Origin: Lactarius indigo
Lineage: Eukaryota > Basidiomycota > Agaricomycetes > Russulales > Russulaceae
DNA: 64,000 nucleotides
Direction: 5' to 3'
Assembly (NCBI GenBank): GCA_025766275.1
Contig: JAFKAC010000045.1
Coordinates: forward strand, 372,001-436,000
The position numbers and the translations under genes were made by a program. This document shows positions 33,320 to 45,172 of this stretch, piece after piece. Numbering within the stretch: the stretch's first letter is position 1; every line of letters begins with the position of its first letter. Below the pieces are notes generated by a model. The model was not told the origin of the DNA and did not search any database. It saw only the letters and a program-made list of their open reading frames with translations.

Positions 33320-36300
33320 CCTCGCAATCGCATCCACGCCGGATCACTGCCAATACCGCGCTGTCCCTCAGGCTGGGGTCTTGGTTTCTTAGGTGATCAC
33401 TTGAGCCATCGAACTATCTCGCTTCTACGTTTAGAAATCGTCCAGAAATTGGACCCACTCTCGTCCTTCTTTTCTACATGCTTGACTCTCTACTTCCCCC
33501 CTCATTATGATTCCGCTTCGGAACTCACGTGTCCCGATCGGCACATCCCCATACCACTGTTCTTTGTTTTATTATTATTATTATTATTATTATTTAAAAA
33601 AACATTTGTGTATCTGGGACGATACATAGTACAAGACGTACTGTTCTTGTCCTTCCCAGTACTACGGAGTGGCTTCTCCCTATCATTGTCCGCTCTTCTT
33701 CGGTATCCGTGCTCGATCTCGTCCCTCCCCTACTAGCTGGCATTCCCTCTTCATCACCGCCTATCTCGAAGCCTCAAGGCCTCAACTACTATCATGATTT
33801 CTTTGTGTGCCTTCCTCGTATGACCTTCCCTGCTTCTTGATCTTGTCTACACGTCAGAACCTTGTCCTCGGCCCGTTGACCTGGTCCTAAGTCCGAACTC
33901 CAAAGAGAAGAGGCACCAACTCGGTGAAACCAGACCTAGCTTGAGAGGAACTTTTGCTCTTAGAGGTATAGTACAATCGCTGAGATCTGATAGACCTGAT
34001 GTACAATTTCAATGTGCACGCGCTTGATATCAATCGTTATCAAGGTGGCCAAGACGTCTTGGCTAGGGGTAAATTCCTGTCGGGACCTACGTCTGTCGTC
34101 TATCTATTTATCATGCACATGGTCCAGTTAGATCACCATTGGAGGTTTGCGCCGTTGTGACCCTTTTCCAACCTGCCAGAGGCATTTTATTTTGTCACCA
34201 GTGAAACGGACTTGGACGGAGCGACACATGGAACCATCTTATCCCCAACGGGTCATGATCGGTTCCAGGGGCACTATACCTTTCCCGAAATTTTCTTGCA
34301 TGTATGAGAGCGTCGTACGGGGTTGGAGCAGGCACGTGAATTTCAGTGAAGTTTCATAACTGGAGGCACCGAGCAGTTGCGTACAGGCGATGATAATGCG
34401 TAGACTCTGACGTATGTCAAGATCTCCCCGCCATATTTGTTCCCGCGTGATCCCCCACAGCCAGGTTGTCAGGCGTCGAATCAACTAACTCCTTCAGGAC
34501 CAAGGAGGTACCATACGGAGTGTATGCAAATTCCTCTCCGACCTCAGGCAAGCTTCAGTTGGCGTCCCCCCTCGTGATGCATGATGGACCGGAGGCGGCT
34601 ACCGGGTTCCCATAGCTTCCGTACCCCTACGCTCCGGCTTCTGCAGTGTCGACCCCGAAGGTAAGCGGCATGGCGCTGCGGTGCTACAACGCACTGGGCC
34701 ATTAGAACTGCTCGTGCGGTCTTCGCTTCGTGGCTGTCCAGAACGCGACGTGCAGCGTGTGGAGCAAGTCAGTAACCCAAGTCGTTTGGGCACGCGGTAA
34801 CACATTCCCGAGTCCAAGTCTTCCCCCTTTTACTTGTTACTTTCCTCTGAGAATCTCCCGGAATGTCTTAGCGTATAGTAAGTTGCTCATGCGGGACGTT
34901 GGCGACTGCGTGGTGCAAACTCTCGGCAATCAGGTACAATTGCATTTCTCGTTGGGACTCGCTTGCATGGGTGTGCGTGTGTCGGCGGAGGGCGCTTCTT
35001 TGATAAAGGGACGCTGACCTGTGAAGCCTCTTCGAAAGGATTTGGTAATGTAGTAAGTATGCAGTATGTGAATGCGACCTCGGGCGCCGCCTCTTATCGC
35101 ATTGCTGCCGAGGTGCAACGCATGAGTAGCCCACCGACTTCCCACATCCCCACGTCACAATCTCCAAGGCCCAGGCATTCTACCCTGAGGGGACAAGGTG
35201 ACCCGAGAGAGAACGGTCCAATGAGGCAACGGTCCAATGAGGTTACGTGGGTTCGAATTTTTTTTGAGTTGTGTCGCAGACCAGAAAAGATGCAGAGAAT
35301 GATCCATCCCCCTTTTTTGAACGGAGCTATGTTGTGCCTTTATTCTAGGCGTATGTGCTCATGCGTCCGACAGAAGTTCTGTTTGTATTAGACCGAATAT
35401 GACTAACGCTTCCGAGTCGTAGGTGGGTAGCGCATCGAGCAGCGTTCTACGTGTCCTAATTGCAGATAAAACTGGTCCAGCACAAGGCTTCATATCAGAT
35501 CAAATTGTCACGCCAACATCAAGCAGCGCCTTTGTAGTCATCGTGATATGGCGCTCCCGTTTCAAGCTGGGCGTCTTCTTGGAAGTCGCTCGGCCACAGG
35601 AATAGCTTCACGAGGCATGTGCGAACGAAAGGGGATGTCTAGTAGATGTACGAGCGTGAGCGAGTAGAGTTTGATATAGGAATAAAAGCGGGGGTGAAGC
35701 CTCACTGCAGATTTTCCTCCCTAATTCTGACGAATAATGGTGTACGACGGAATCCCCCAATGGCCAATCTGGCCGCCTTTTATGGGCGTGACCACTATGA
35801 CGATAACCTCGCGGAGAGTAGCTTAAGACGCCCCGCCTCGAACGTACCCGAATCTGACAACGTCGAGAGCGCGCAACCACAGGAATAGGCTGCGTCTTTT
35901 CTGGCCATTGAATCGAACTTGAGCCCGAAGACGGATGATACGAGTGTGACATCGCCCCAAGCCCGTCATCCAACTTCTCTATGTCGTACGATGTCCATAT
36001 GCTAAGGCCTGGCGGTAGAGGTATTCTTTCGAATGAAAAGCGCAAATTGGACGAGACCTTGTACGCAGAGTGTTCGGAAACATGAGGCAAAAGGAGACAT
36101 TAAGTCCTGGGGTCCTTGATTCTCAAAGGTTAGCACACATGGTACTGTAGGGCCAGAGACGCGGTCACGGTCATAAACGGGATTGTAAAGAGGCGTGATG
36201 CTGAGGTGACGAGAAATGAATACCAGTCAAATCGCGGAACATGCCGAACAATGGCTGATTTCTTGTTCCTCTTGGGTAGTTTTAATAGTGGTCTGACTCT

Positions 36301-36775
36301 TTCGTTTGCACCAGAGCCACGACAGCAACAGGTTGGTCCACTGTACCTCCGCAGTCTACTTTTCACACAAGGAGCCCTCGTACCTTGGCCCCTGAATTAG
36401 CTTGGCCGCCTGTCAATGACCTGCAACGAATGTGGCACTCCCACCTTGGGTGGGCTCTGCAAGAGGTCTTGGGGGAAATTGGCAAGACAATGGTTGCAAG
36501 ACGGGCATCCTGGAAGACGGGCTGCGATCGTTGCTTGTGGGATGATCGATGATCGACTAATCGCCATGTCGACACGATGACCCGATAGCCGCATGAATTA
36601 AGCATGAATAAGGTCATCGGAACTAACACGGCCGGCAAAGCGGCAAGTCAGACGCACATTCAACTTGCATGAATCCCCGGCGACTGACTAAGTTATCCCT
36701 TTCTCTCTCATCCCTCATCCGTACAACCCCACCTCTTCGTCCTGCTGTTATCTTGTCCGGCACCTTATCAGAAAA
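33320..36775. other. 3.4-kb stretch with no supported gene
   Basis: Open frames up to 172 codons exist but lack motifs and splice patterns. The 160-codon minus-strand frame at 35608-36090 was examined and not recognised. The stretch separates the lectin array from the small membrane protein array. Confidence 0.4.
33566..33594 (+). repeat. (TTA)n microsatellite
   Basis: About nine tandem TTA units lie between poly-pyrimidine and poly-A stretches. Confidence 0.95.
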
Positions 36776-37538
36776 ATGTTCACAGGTGCTCTTTCTTTTC
36801 TTCTCGCTATGTCGTCGCTTCTGTGTACTCACGCACGCCACGTGGCCGCTCCGCAGTCGGACGCACATCCTTCGGCGATACACTGGCCCGCACCATAGCC
36901 GCCATTCTTCTCGCAGGCCTCCTCCCTGGTGTCAGAGCAGACTGCTGGCTTGATTCGTACGCCCCCCGCTGATCTCGATCTCCCTCTATACCAATGGAAT
37001 ACTTATCACAGGGAGGGTTTTGAGCACTGCGACCGCCTAAGCTCTGCAGCACGTGCAGGAATCGGTCTCGGCTTCTGTGCGCATAGCCTTCTCATTATGT
37101 TTTATGTCACTCAACGGACTTGCGCGTTCAGTCCTTCTCTGCCTCGCGCTAGTCTTTTCATTCGTCATCCGTCGCCAGCGGCGCGCCGCACGGGCCAACC
37201 TTGCCTACGTCCAGCAAAACCAGCATAGCGTCGGGGGCATATACAACGGCTACGGCGGACAGCCGCCTTATGGACCCCAATATCCGCCGCAGGCGCATGG
37301 TGGCCCCGGTGGTGTCCCCGACTACGCGTACGACCCGAACGCAGGATTCGCCCCGGTTCGTCCGACATCGTCTCCCCCGTTCCTCCTGACCACTGACGTT
37401 GTTGATATCCTTGTGTGTTAGCCCGCTGGCTCGCCACCGCAGTACTACCCGCCTCCACCAGGCTCGCCCCCAATCAAGGTTACGACCGTATCAACTTCGG
37501 CGACGATGCATTATCACACGGGATCTCCCCCAGTTTAA
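36776..37538 (+). CDS. Small single-pass PY-motif membrane protein, copy 1 (RCR-like)
   Basis: Five exons: 36776-36785, 36857-36956, 37012-37076, 37132-37355 and 37422-37538 (516 nt, 171 aa). A signal peptide (TIAAILLAGLLPGVRA) is followed by an ectodomain of only about 25 residues with two cysteines (DCW and HC). Next come a membrane span (LLCLALVFSFVI), a basic stop-transfer (RRQRRAAR) and a proline-rich tail (YGPQYPPQAHG, SPPQYYPPPPGSPP). PPQY is a PPxY motif, the ligand of WW domains in Rsp5/Nedd4 ligases. This layout matches what I know of the fungal RCR (resistance to Congo red) and other Rsp5-adaptor proteins. The family name is inference, the topology is visible. Confidence 0.72.
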
Positions 37539-37942
37539 CGACAGTGGACTACACACCAACTTGGACTCGAACCTGTGCTAGCTGTTGTACTTTTCATACG
37601 GATCTACTCTGTTTTAATTGTGCTGTGCTGAATCTTACCCTACCTTATCGCTTTGTCTGAGAGCGTGTGAACCAATGAGCCCTGCGCGCTCTGGCACAGC
37701 GATACATCATGACATACTGCTTTCAACGTTACCCACAACATAACTGTGGTCCTAAAAGGTAATCATAGGTCATGCCGTCCTTATTGACTGGTTTCCAGGT
37801 CCGTTGCACCGCCACCAGGCCTCACTGTTCACCGCCACGTCTACACATGGATCGGCGCTGACTTGTGGACTCTTGCTTTCTTTCCCCTCATCGTACTACT
37901 CCCCGCCCTTCTGTCTCAAACCGTCTACCCTAGATTAGAGTA
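37539..37942. other. Spacer between membrane protein copies 1 and 2
   Basis: No gene. Presumably holds the 3' UTR of copy 1 and the promoter of copy 2. Confidence 0.5.
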
Positions 37943-38709
37943 ATGACAAGTGCATTTTTTTTTTTGGTTGCTGTCGTCGCCTCCGTGTACTCATGCCGCG
38001 TGGCTGCTCCGCAGTCCGGCGCATATCAACCTTCAGCGCGGCGCAGACCCGCAACATGACCACTATCCTGCTCGCTGGCCTCCTCCCTGGTGTCAAGGCG
38101 GAACCGGACCCTTGGGCGGATTGCTGGATCGAGTTTATCCATGCGTATGCCCCGCACTGATATCTCATTCCATCCTATTCCAACGGGATGTCCCTTCTCT
38201 TACAGCGGAACTGGCATTCTGCACTGCAACCACCTAAGTGCGGCCGCACGTGCAAGAATTTATCTTGGCCTCTGTGCGCCTAGCTTCCTCTTCTCTGTTT
38301 TTACGTCACTCAACAAACATTCTCACTCAGTCGTCCTTTTCCTCGTTCTTTTCTATTTCCTCGCGCTGATATTTTTATTGGTCACCTATCGCCCGCGGCG
38401 CGTCGTACGGACCAACCAGCAGCACCAGCCGAACGATGATGAGAGCACAAACACCGACGAAGACGGCCTCCCGCCATACGTACACCAATACCCGCCGCAG
38501 GCGCAAGGTGTCCCCGAGGACGTCCCAGACTGCGTGTGCGACCCCAACGAAGGAGCTGCCCCAGTTCGTCCGACTTGTCTGCCTCGTTCCTCCTGACGTT
38601 AACATCCTTGTTTGTTGTTCATTAGCCCACTGGCTCGCCGCCACGATACTACCCGCCTCCACCAAGCGAGTCCCCGGTCGAGTATCACAAAGGGCTGCAT
38701 CACGTTTGA
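37943..38709 (+). CDS. Small single-pass PY-motif membrane protein, copy 2 (RCR-like)
   Basis: Five exons with introns at the same places as copy 1: 37943-37949, 38015-38144, 38206-38273, 38331-38563 and 38626-38709 (522 nt, 173 aa). The signal peptide core TTILLAGLLPGVKA is followed by a cysteine-bearing ectodomain (ADCW ... LHCNHLSAAARA), a longer membrane span (FLVLFYFLALIFLLVTY), the basic RPRRVVR and an acidic, proline-rich tail (DGLPPYVHQYPPQ, SPPRYYPPPPS). PPRY keeps the PPxY pattern. The tail carries more Asp/Glu than copy 1 (DDESTNTDED), so regulation may differ. Confidence 0.72.
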
Positions 38710-39273
38710 TAGCGATACATTATCGGTCTCTCCCCATTTAGGCCAATGGACTACACACCATCTCACCTATACTGTTTCATACGAGCCCGTTATGTTTTTA
38801 TCATGTTGTATGAAATCTCACCCAATCTTGTCACTGCCTGCGAGCGTGTGAACCAACGAGCCGAACTTGTCCCTCGTGGAACTAGCAAGGCATTCACGGA
38901 CCCTGGAATGTACTAACAGCTTTCTCTTGGCAGACCCAAGAATTGGCAAATCGTAAACACGAACTTCGATTATCTCAGCGGTTTTCATGCCTATCTCTGC
39001 TATTCTAGTGAATGTCCGCCCTCCCAATCTTACAACATATTCGTCACATGGCTGACATCAACCAAGGTTTCTTGTCAATAGTTCTGTCCAAGTGGGGAAG
39101 TACCACAGGCGCTTGCACCTTCGACCACTACGACAGCTGTATGATTAAGAAAGATATTGAACCGCCTCTTCCAGGGCCTACACTACTTATTATGAAACTT
39201 CGCCGCTGGTTTCACTAGGTCCTTTCTTTCCCTTCCTTCGTCGTGCCATCCATCTCTCTTTTGAGTTAAAAGA
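38710..39273. other. Spacer between membrane protein copies 2 and 3
   Basis: No gene is recognised. A 68-codon frame at 39012-39218 has no support. Confidence 0.45.
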
Positions 39274-40011
39274 ATGTCGACAAGTGCTTTTTCTCGCTTT
39301 GTGGCCGCTTCTGTACTCACGCACTTTTCGACTCGCGTGACCATACCGCAGACGGACGCACACCGACCTTCAGCACAGCGTTGACCCGCATTATAGTAGC
39401 CATTCTGCTCGCTGGCCTCCTTCCCAGTGTCAAGGCAGAATGCTCGGTCGATCGGTACGCCTCCCGATGGTTTCGTTCACCCATATACACAACTGGGCCT
39501 CTCTCACAGGCACGGCAATGAACACTGCACCCTAAGTGTCGCAGCACGTGTAGGACTCGGCATTGTCCTCGGTACGCACAGCCCCCCCCCCCCTTCATCT
39601 ATTTCATATCGCTCAACAAACCTTCCGCGCTCAGTCCTCCTTTTGGTCGCAATGGCTTGGTACATACGCTATCGCCGTCGGCGCGCCGCACAGATCTACA
39701 TTGCCAACGCCCTGCAGAACCAGCTGACCCAAGAGCTGAACGCAAACAACGTCTCGGGCCGTGGCGGCCCGCCCAACCCACCCCGGTACCCGCCCCAAGC
39801 GCATGGTAGCCCCGGCGTCGTCCCCTATTACACGTACGGCCCCAAAACAGAATTCGTCCCGGTTCGTCCGGCTCTCCGTTCCGCTCCCTGACCGCTGACA
39901 TTGATGCCATTGTGTGTTATTCATTAGCCCGCTCACTCGCTGCTGCAGTACTATACGCCTCCATCAGGCGCGCCCCCAGCCGGGCCATACAAGAGGCCGT
40001 ATCACGTTTGA
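39274..40011 (+). CDS. Small single-pass PY-motif membrane protein, copy 3 (RCR-like)
   Basis: Five exons: 39274-39283, 39352-39454, 39510-39571, 39635-39861 and 39928-40011 (486 nt, 161 aa). It has the signal peptide IIVAILLAGLLPSVKA, two ectodomain cysteines (AECS and EHC), a shorter span (VLGLLLVAMAWYI), the basic YRRRRAAQ and the tail NPPRYPPQAHG ... QYYTPPSGAPP. The upstream PPRY is present, but the distal PPxY of copies 1 and 2 has become LLQY. A C-tract of about twelve bases lies inside intron 3. Intact frame and conserved intron positions argue for a live gene. Confidence 0.7.
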
Positions 40012-40421
40012 TGTCGATACATTATCGCAAAGGATCTTTCCCTATTTAATATCGTTTACTCACCATCTAACCTATACGGGCCAGCTATGTTCTCATCGTG
40101 TTGTGTTAAATCTCACCCAATCTTATCACATTATCTCCGAGCGTGTAAACCAAATCTTTTGCACCCGAGAGAGGGGGCAATCGCCAGGTAATTGCTACCG
40201 ATATCTGGATTGCAGAACAGGCACCGTCACGTACTATAGCCCGTCGGTTCTATTTACACGGTTCAAGACGATCGTTGCATTTCTTCCTGCTCCACCGAGT
40301 TCATTACGAGCCTCTAGGATATATGTATACAGAGATGTTAGAGTACACTCGACAACAACAGCAACAAAGGGGAACAACAAGAAAGTGTCAGGAGTACAAA
40401 TACGACAGGCCATGTTCCTCA
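40012..40421. other. Spacer before SMC2, no gene seen
   Basis: This is the convergent 3' flank of membrane protein copy 3 and SMC2. No gene or repeat is visible. Confidence 0.5.
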
Positions 40422-43400
40422 TCACGATGTACGAGTCGTTCCCCGCCGTGCGTTCCGCTGCCTACCACCTGGGGCCGCACTGGTTGCCTCCTCGCGCTCA
40501 GCGTGATACAGGTTTGACGCGCTGCGCTGCGCAGTCCGCTCGACGATGCTAGTGCCGTCACGGAAGCGCGTGCGAAAGAGGACGTTCGCGTTGGTGAAGA
40601 GGCCCTCCTTGAGCGAGACGACGATGAACTGTGCGCCCCGGAAGCGGGTGCGGAAGAGCGTGCCGATGTGCTGCGTGTGCGACAGGTCGAGCGCCGCGTC
40701 GATCTCGTCCAGGATGTACATCGGCGCCGGCTTGAACTGCAGCAGCGCCATGATCAACGAGAGGGCGATCAGTGAGCGCTGGCCCCCGCTCAGCTCCGTC
40801 AGGCTCTGCTTCCACACGCTCCCCAGCTGCACCTTGATCTCCAGCCCGTCCATCAGGTCCTGCCCGTCTGGCGGCTGCAGCTTGGCGAAGTTCCCCGGGA
40901 GCAGCTCCGCAAAGATACCGCCAAAATCCCTGCGCAACAGGAGATTATCGTCAGTTTTTTCGGGGTTGGGGACAGTGGTGCGCATGCGTACCCGTTGACT
41001 TTCTCCCATGTCGTCTTCAGGGCGTCGCGCTTGTACCTGTCCAGCTCCTCGATGGTCTGCTCAATTTTTTCCTTGTCCTTCAGCACTGTTCCCAGCATCT
41101 TCTTCAGGCTCGTTTCGCGCTTCTCGACGCTTAACCAACGTCAATATGCTATGCAACCCTCATATGACAGCACGCACGTGTCGATCATGTTCATTGCCTT
41201 TGGGTTTACCTTTTTCTTCATCCCCCGCTGCTGTTCCTCCAGATCCCGAGTCCTGTCCTTCAGTTGGGCAATATCGAGCTTGCTGAAATCATACTGCGAC
41301 CCCGGCTGGCCGAACAAACTACGGACGGTGCGTTTGCTCAGTTTAAAGCAACAGCAACAACGCAGGACTCACTGGCTCTCCTCTTTTATCCAGTCGTACT
41401 GCTTCTCGAGGTTCGTCGCGCCGGTGACATGGCCTGCCTTTTCCTTTGCGAGCAGCTGTACGTCGTGCTCGAGCTTCTTAATCGCGAGCTCCGCATCAGC
41501 CGCCTCCTGCTTCTTCACCTTGATCACCTCGTCCAGCTCGCGCAGCTCCGTGTCGAACCGCGTGAGCGTCGCGCGCTCTTCCTGCAGCCGGCGCTCTGCC
41601 TCGCCGTGCTCCGCCTACAATGATATAGCGTTGAGCGAGCGAGAGGCGCTCAGAAAACGGGCACGCACCTCGCTCTTTGCCACCTTGTCCGTAAGCGACT
41701 TGAGCTCTTTGCGCATCTTGTCGACTCCTGCTGAGGCATTGGCAAGCGACTCGCGCGCCGAGGCGATGTCCGCCTCAAGTTGTTCTGTAAATACGACGCA
41801 CAGATCCTTAGTGAAATAAAGGAATCACTGAAATGAATGCACGGACCGAGCTCCAGCATTGCGGTCTGCATCTCCTTCTGTTGCGTCTTCAAGCTCACGG
41901 CCTGCTTCTGCAGCGCCGCCTTTTGCTTCTGAATGCTGGCCTGCGTGAGGAAAACACGTTAGCATCGGGGCGCGGACGAAGGCAGAAACGGATGGACCTT
42001 TATCTCCCCCGTCTTCCCCTCCTTGTTGTTCTTGAACTCGTCCATGTCCTTCTCAAGCTTCTTGATCTCTGCCTTCGCCACCACCTGCTTCTCCTGCGCG
42101 GCCTTCACCGCTGTCTCCATCTCTCTAATGGACTGGCGGAGTTGTTCGACTTGCGTGCCAATCTGATAAAATGCATTTCTATTGACAAAGAAAATCTCAA
42201 TGCGAAGAAATGAGGAGGGACGCACCCGTGCAGCATTGCTACTCCCGACCTGCTCCTCCAACAGGCGCAACTCGTGCTCCTTGATTTGCAACTCGCGCGT
42301 GCGCGCCCTCCATGCGTCTCTCCCAGGACGCGCAGCAGCCTCCTCCCGCTCGAGGGTTTCGAGAGTCCCGCGCGCCTGCGCAACGCGTTCCTCAGCCCCG
42401 CGGAGCTCCTGCGCACGCACGAGCACACCGGATCCACTCGGCGCAGCACCACCGGACATCGTCCCGCTCGGCTCGTAAACGTCCCCTTCGAGCGTGACGC
42501 TTCGCACGCCAACGTTCCGCGCGAACGTCACCGCCTGCGCGGACTGAGCGTCGTCGCAGATCAGCGTGTCGTTGAACACGAACGCGATAGCCTCTGCGAC
42601 CTCCTCAGGGTACCCTACGAGGGAGAGCGCAGGTCGTACCTTGCCTGGTGCGAGGTGGTTCGCGTTTTGCAATTTCTGTGCGGGATTAAGTGTCGCGACG
42701 CCAAAGGTAGGGGAGCATGGCGCACCTCGGCGGAGAGCTTGAATGCGCGGATCTTGTTTAGCGGGATGAGCGTCACGCGTTTCTTGATGCCACCGCGCTC
42801 GAGCAGGTCCTTGCCTATGCGCTCGTTCTCGACCACGACGTTGTACAACTTTCCCCCTGCGGCGATCTCGAGCGCAGTGCTCTTCCCGTGGTCCTCGGGT
42901 TTCAGCGCGAGCAGCGATGCCACGAGGCCCTTGACCTTGCGCGTGTCAAAACCAGGGGGCGGGGTATAGTTAAAATCGAGCTGAGACAGCCTCGAGCGCA
43001 CCGCGTCCCGCTCCTACGCGTCTGGAAATCAAGCTCGCCGTTCTCCTCTAAGAGGGGGAGCCACGCACCTGTGTACAGCGTATCGCATCATCCTTCGCCC
43101 TGCGCAGCGCCTCCTCACCTGCGCCCTCCTTCTCAGTGCTCCATCCCGTCGCGTCCACCTTCTTGTGGAGAATCTCGACTTCAGTCCGCATCTTCTTGAT
43201 GTCGCGCTCGCCCTGGCCTGCCTCACGCTCCACTGCCTTCCAGCGCTTCTCGAGGTCGGTGAGCTCATGCCTGCTCATGTCGAGCCGCACGCGAAGCTGC
43301 TCCTCCTCCGCGGCCGCCTGTGCCAGCCGCGCGCGTGCGTCGGCAATCTGACCCATGTAGCCCCCGCCCCCGCCGGATGACTGCGCAGAATTGCCAGCAA

Positions 43401-44779
43401 GGCCGGTGAGAAGCGTCTGCAAGAGGTCCTCAGCTGAGGCAAGCGACGTCTGCGTCGCGGTGTGTTTTTCCTTGACGGCGTTGTACTCTGCAGTGACAGC
43501 ATCCACCTGCGTCTTTTTCGCCACCAGCGCAGCTTCGAGCTGGTTCGTAAATCAGCCACGAAAAGATAAAAAGACAGAGGGAGAAGCGCACATCGCTGAG
43601 CTCATGGGCGGACGTATCACACGCAACCTCTTCGTCTTTGATGGTTCCCTCCTTGATCTCCGCCTGCGTGCGTAGCTTGACGACGACCTTTTCGAGCTCC
43701 TTCGCCTCCTCTTCCATGCGTGTGATTTTCCCGCCCTTCTTCAGCTCGCGATCGCGCTGCGTCTGCACGTCCACCCGATTCGCTTCTGCGACGCCGGCCT
43801 CACCAGTTGCTCGTTCTTTGTCGCGGCGCGCCTGCGCAACCTCCTGCTCGCGCTCGGTGATCTGCGCATCCTTGCGCGATGCCTTGGCACGGTGATCGCT
43901 CCATTCGTACGCTCGTAGGACGCGAGCAAGACGCTCGAGCTCCGCGCCGGCTTTTTGGTACTGCACATAGGCACGGCGCTCTGCGCGGAGCGTATCTAGT
44001 TTCGGCGTTATTTCCTCGGCGAGGAGCGCGGTAATCTCGTCGACACGCTTTTCCTTTTTCCCCATAGTCTTCTTGGCTTTGTCCTTCCGTTCTTCGAACA
44101 TGCGCGTGCCGGCTGCTTCTTCGACCATGCCGAGAATCTCTTTTGGGCGCATGTTGAGCACCTATGAGGGGATGAACAAATGACGAAACGACGGAGAAGA
44201 GAGCGAAGGGAAGCGCAGACTTTGGTGATGCGGCCTTGCATGATGAGGAAGTTAGGGTTGTTGATGTTAAGCTGGACGCTTTGGAAGATGGTCTGGATGA
44301 TATTTTGTTGGGCTTTGTGGCCATTCAAAAGGTACTTGGAGATATTTGGAAGAGCAATCTGATGAGAGATCGTCAGCAAAGAGCGTACTAAGGGAAATAA
44401 ATGGAAATACCTGTCTTGTCACTGTTATCTGTGCGTAATTCTCCATTCCAGGAGGGCTGTTTTCCCTGTCCGAGTTGTCAAAGACGATGGTGACTGAGGC
44501 CTTTGTGATGCCAGCCTGTCCACGCTTGTAAATGAGATCCTGTTGGTTCTGCGCCCGCATCTAAAAAGAAACGAAGTTATAGACGCTGTGTGACGTATCC
44601 GGACCACGTACAGACGACATGTTGGTGAGACCAAGGACGAAACAGATGGCATCAAGGATGTTTGACTTTCCAGATCCATTAAGACCGGTAATGGCGTTGA
44701 AGGATGAGTCCCATCCAGTGATTTGGGTCCTCACAGGGTAGGATTTGAATCCCTCGAGGATGAGCTCCTCGATGCGCAT
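40422..44779 (-). CDS. SMC2: Condensin subunit SMC2
   Basis: It is one of the two SMC ATPases of condensin, which folds mitotic chromosomes. The minus-strand gene has about 14 exons and appears open throughout. The N-terminal head starts [20 protein letters not shown] and has Walker [10 protein letters not shown], then [16 protein letters not shown] and [13 protein letters not shown], hallmarks of SMC2. Long coiled-coil exons (about 44160-43070) lead to the hinge ([36 protein letters not shown]). A second coiled coil follows, then the C-terminal head with signature [19 protein letters not shown] and Walker [15 protein letters not shown]. The start at 44779 was chosen because it matches the SMC2 N-terminus; an in-frame upstream ATG would add about 30 unrelated residues. 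The last ~25 residues ([14 protein letters not shown]) are lineage-specific. Confidence 0.95.
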
Positions 44780-45172
44780 GTTCTTGCCGTTGCTTGACCA
44801 CTCGTCCGTCGTCGCGCCCGTGTCAAACGCGACCACGTGAGCATTGCGTGACCAATCGCGTTGTCGCAATATTTTCTCACGGAGATGTCCGATAACGCCG
44901 CCAAGGGAGACTGGTGGTTACTGCACCCGGACGTCGAACCGGCAGCTCAAATAAGGATTGTTTTTTGTATTGTGCAACGTCTCTCGAAAGAGCCCTCTTG
45001 GCACTTCCCAAGACTTTCACTCTTCTGGACTGTTGTGGGTCGGGGGCGTGGCAGAGCTGTGTCAGATCAATTTACGTAATGGCGGAGATTCGTGGAGAGG
45101 CATGTGGGAGTCGACTCATCACCTCATGCATGCTGTCCCTGCGCGCTAGCCTTCTCACTGACTACTCTCGAC
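44780..45172. promoter_or_regulatory. Divergent promoter region, SMC2 / DUF262 gene
   Basis: The SMC2 start (minus) and the DUF262 gene start (plus) are 393 bp apart with no other gene between, so both promoters must lie here. No TATA box stands out. Confidence 0.6.

Noticed and set aside
41833..42969. Plus-strand open frames of up to 231 codons opposite SMC2
   Set aside because: They are antisense shadows of GC-rich coiled-coil coding sequence.
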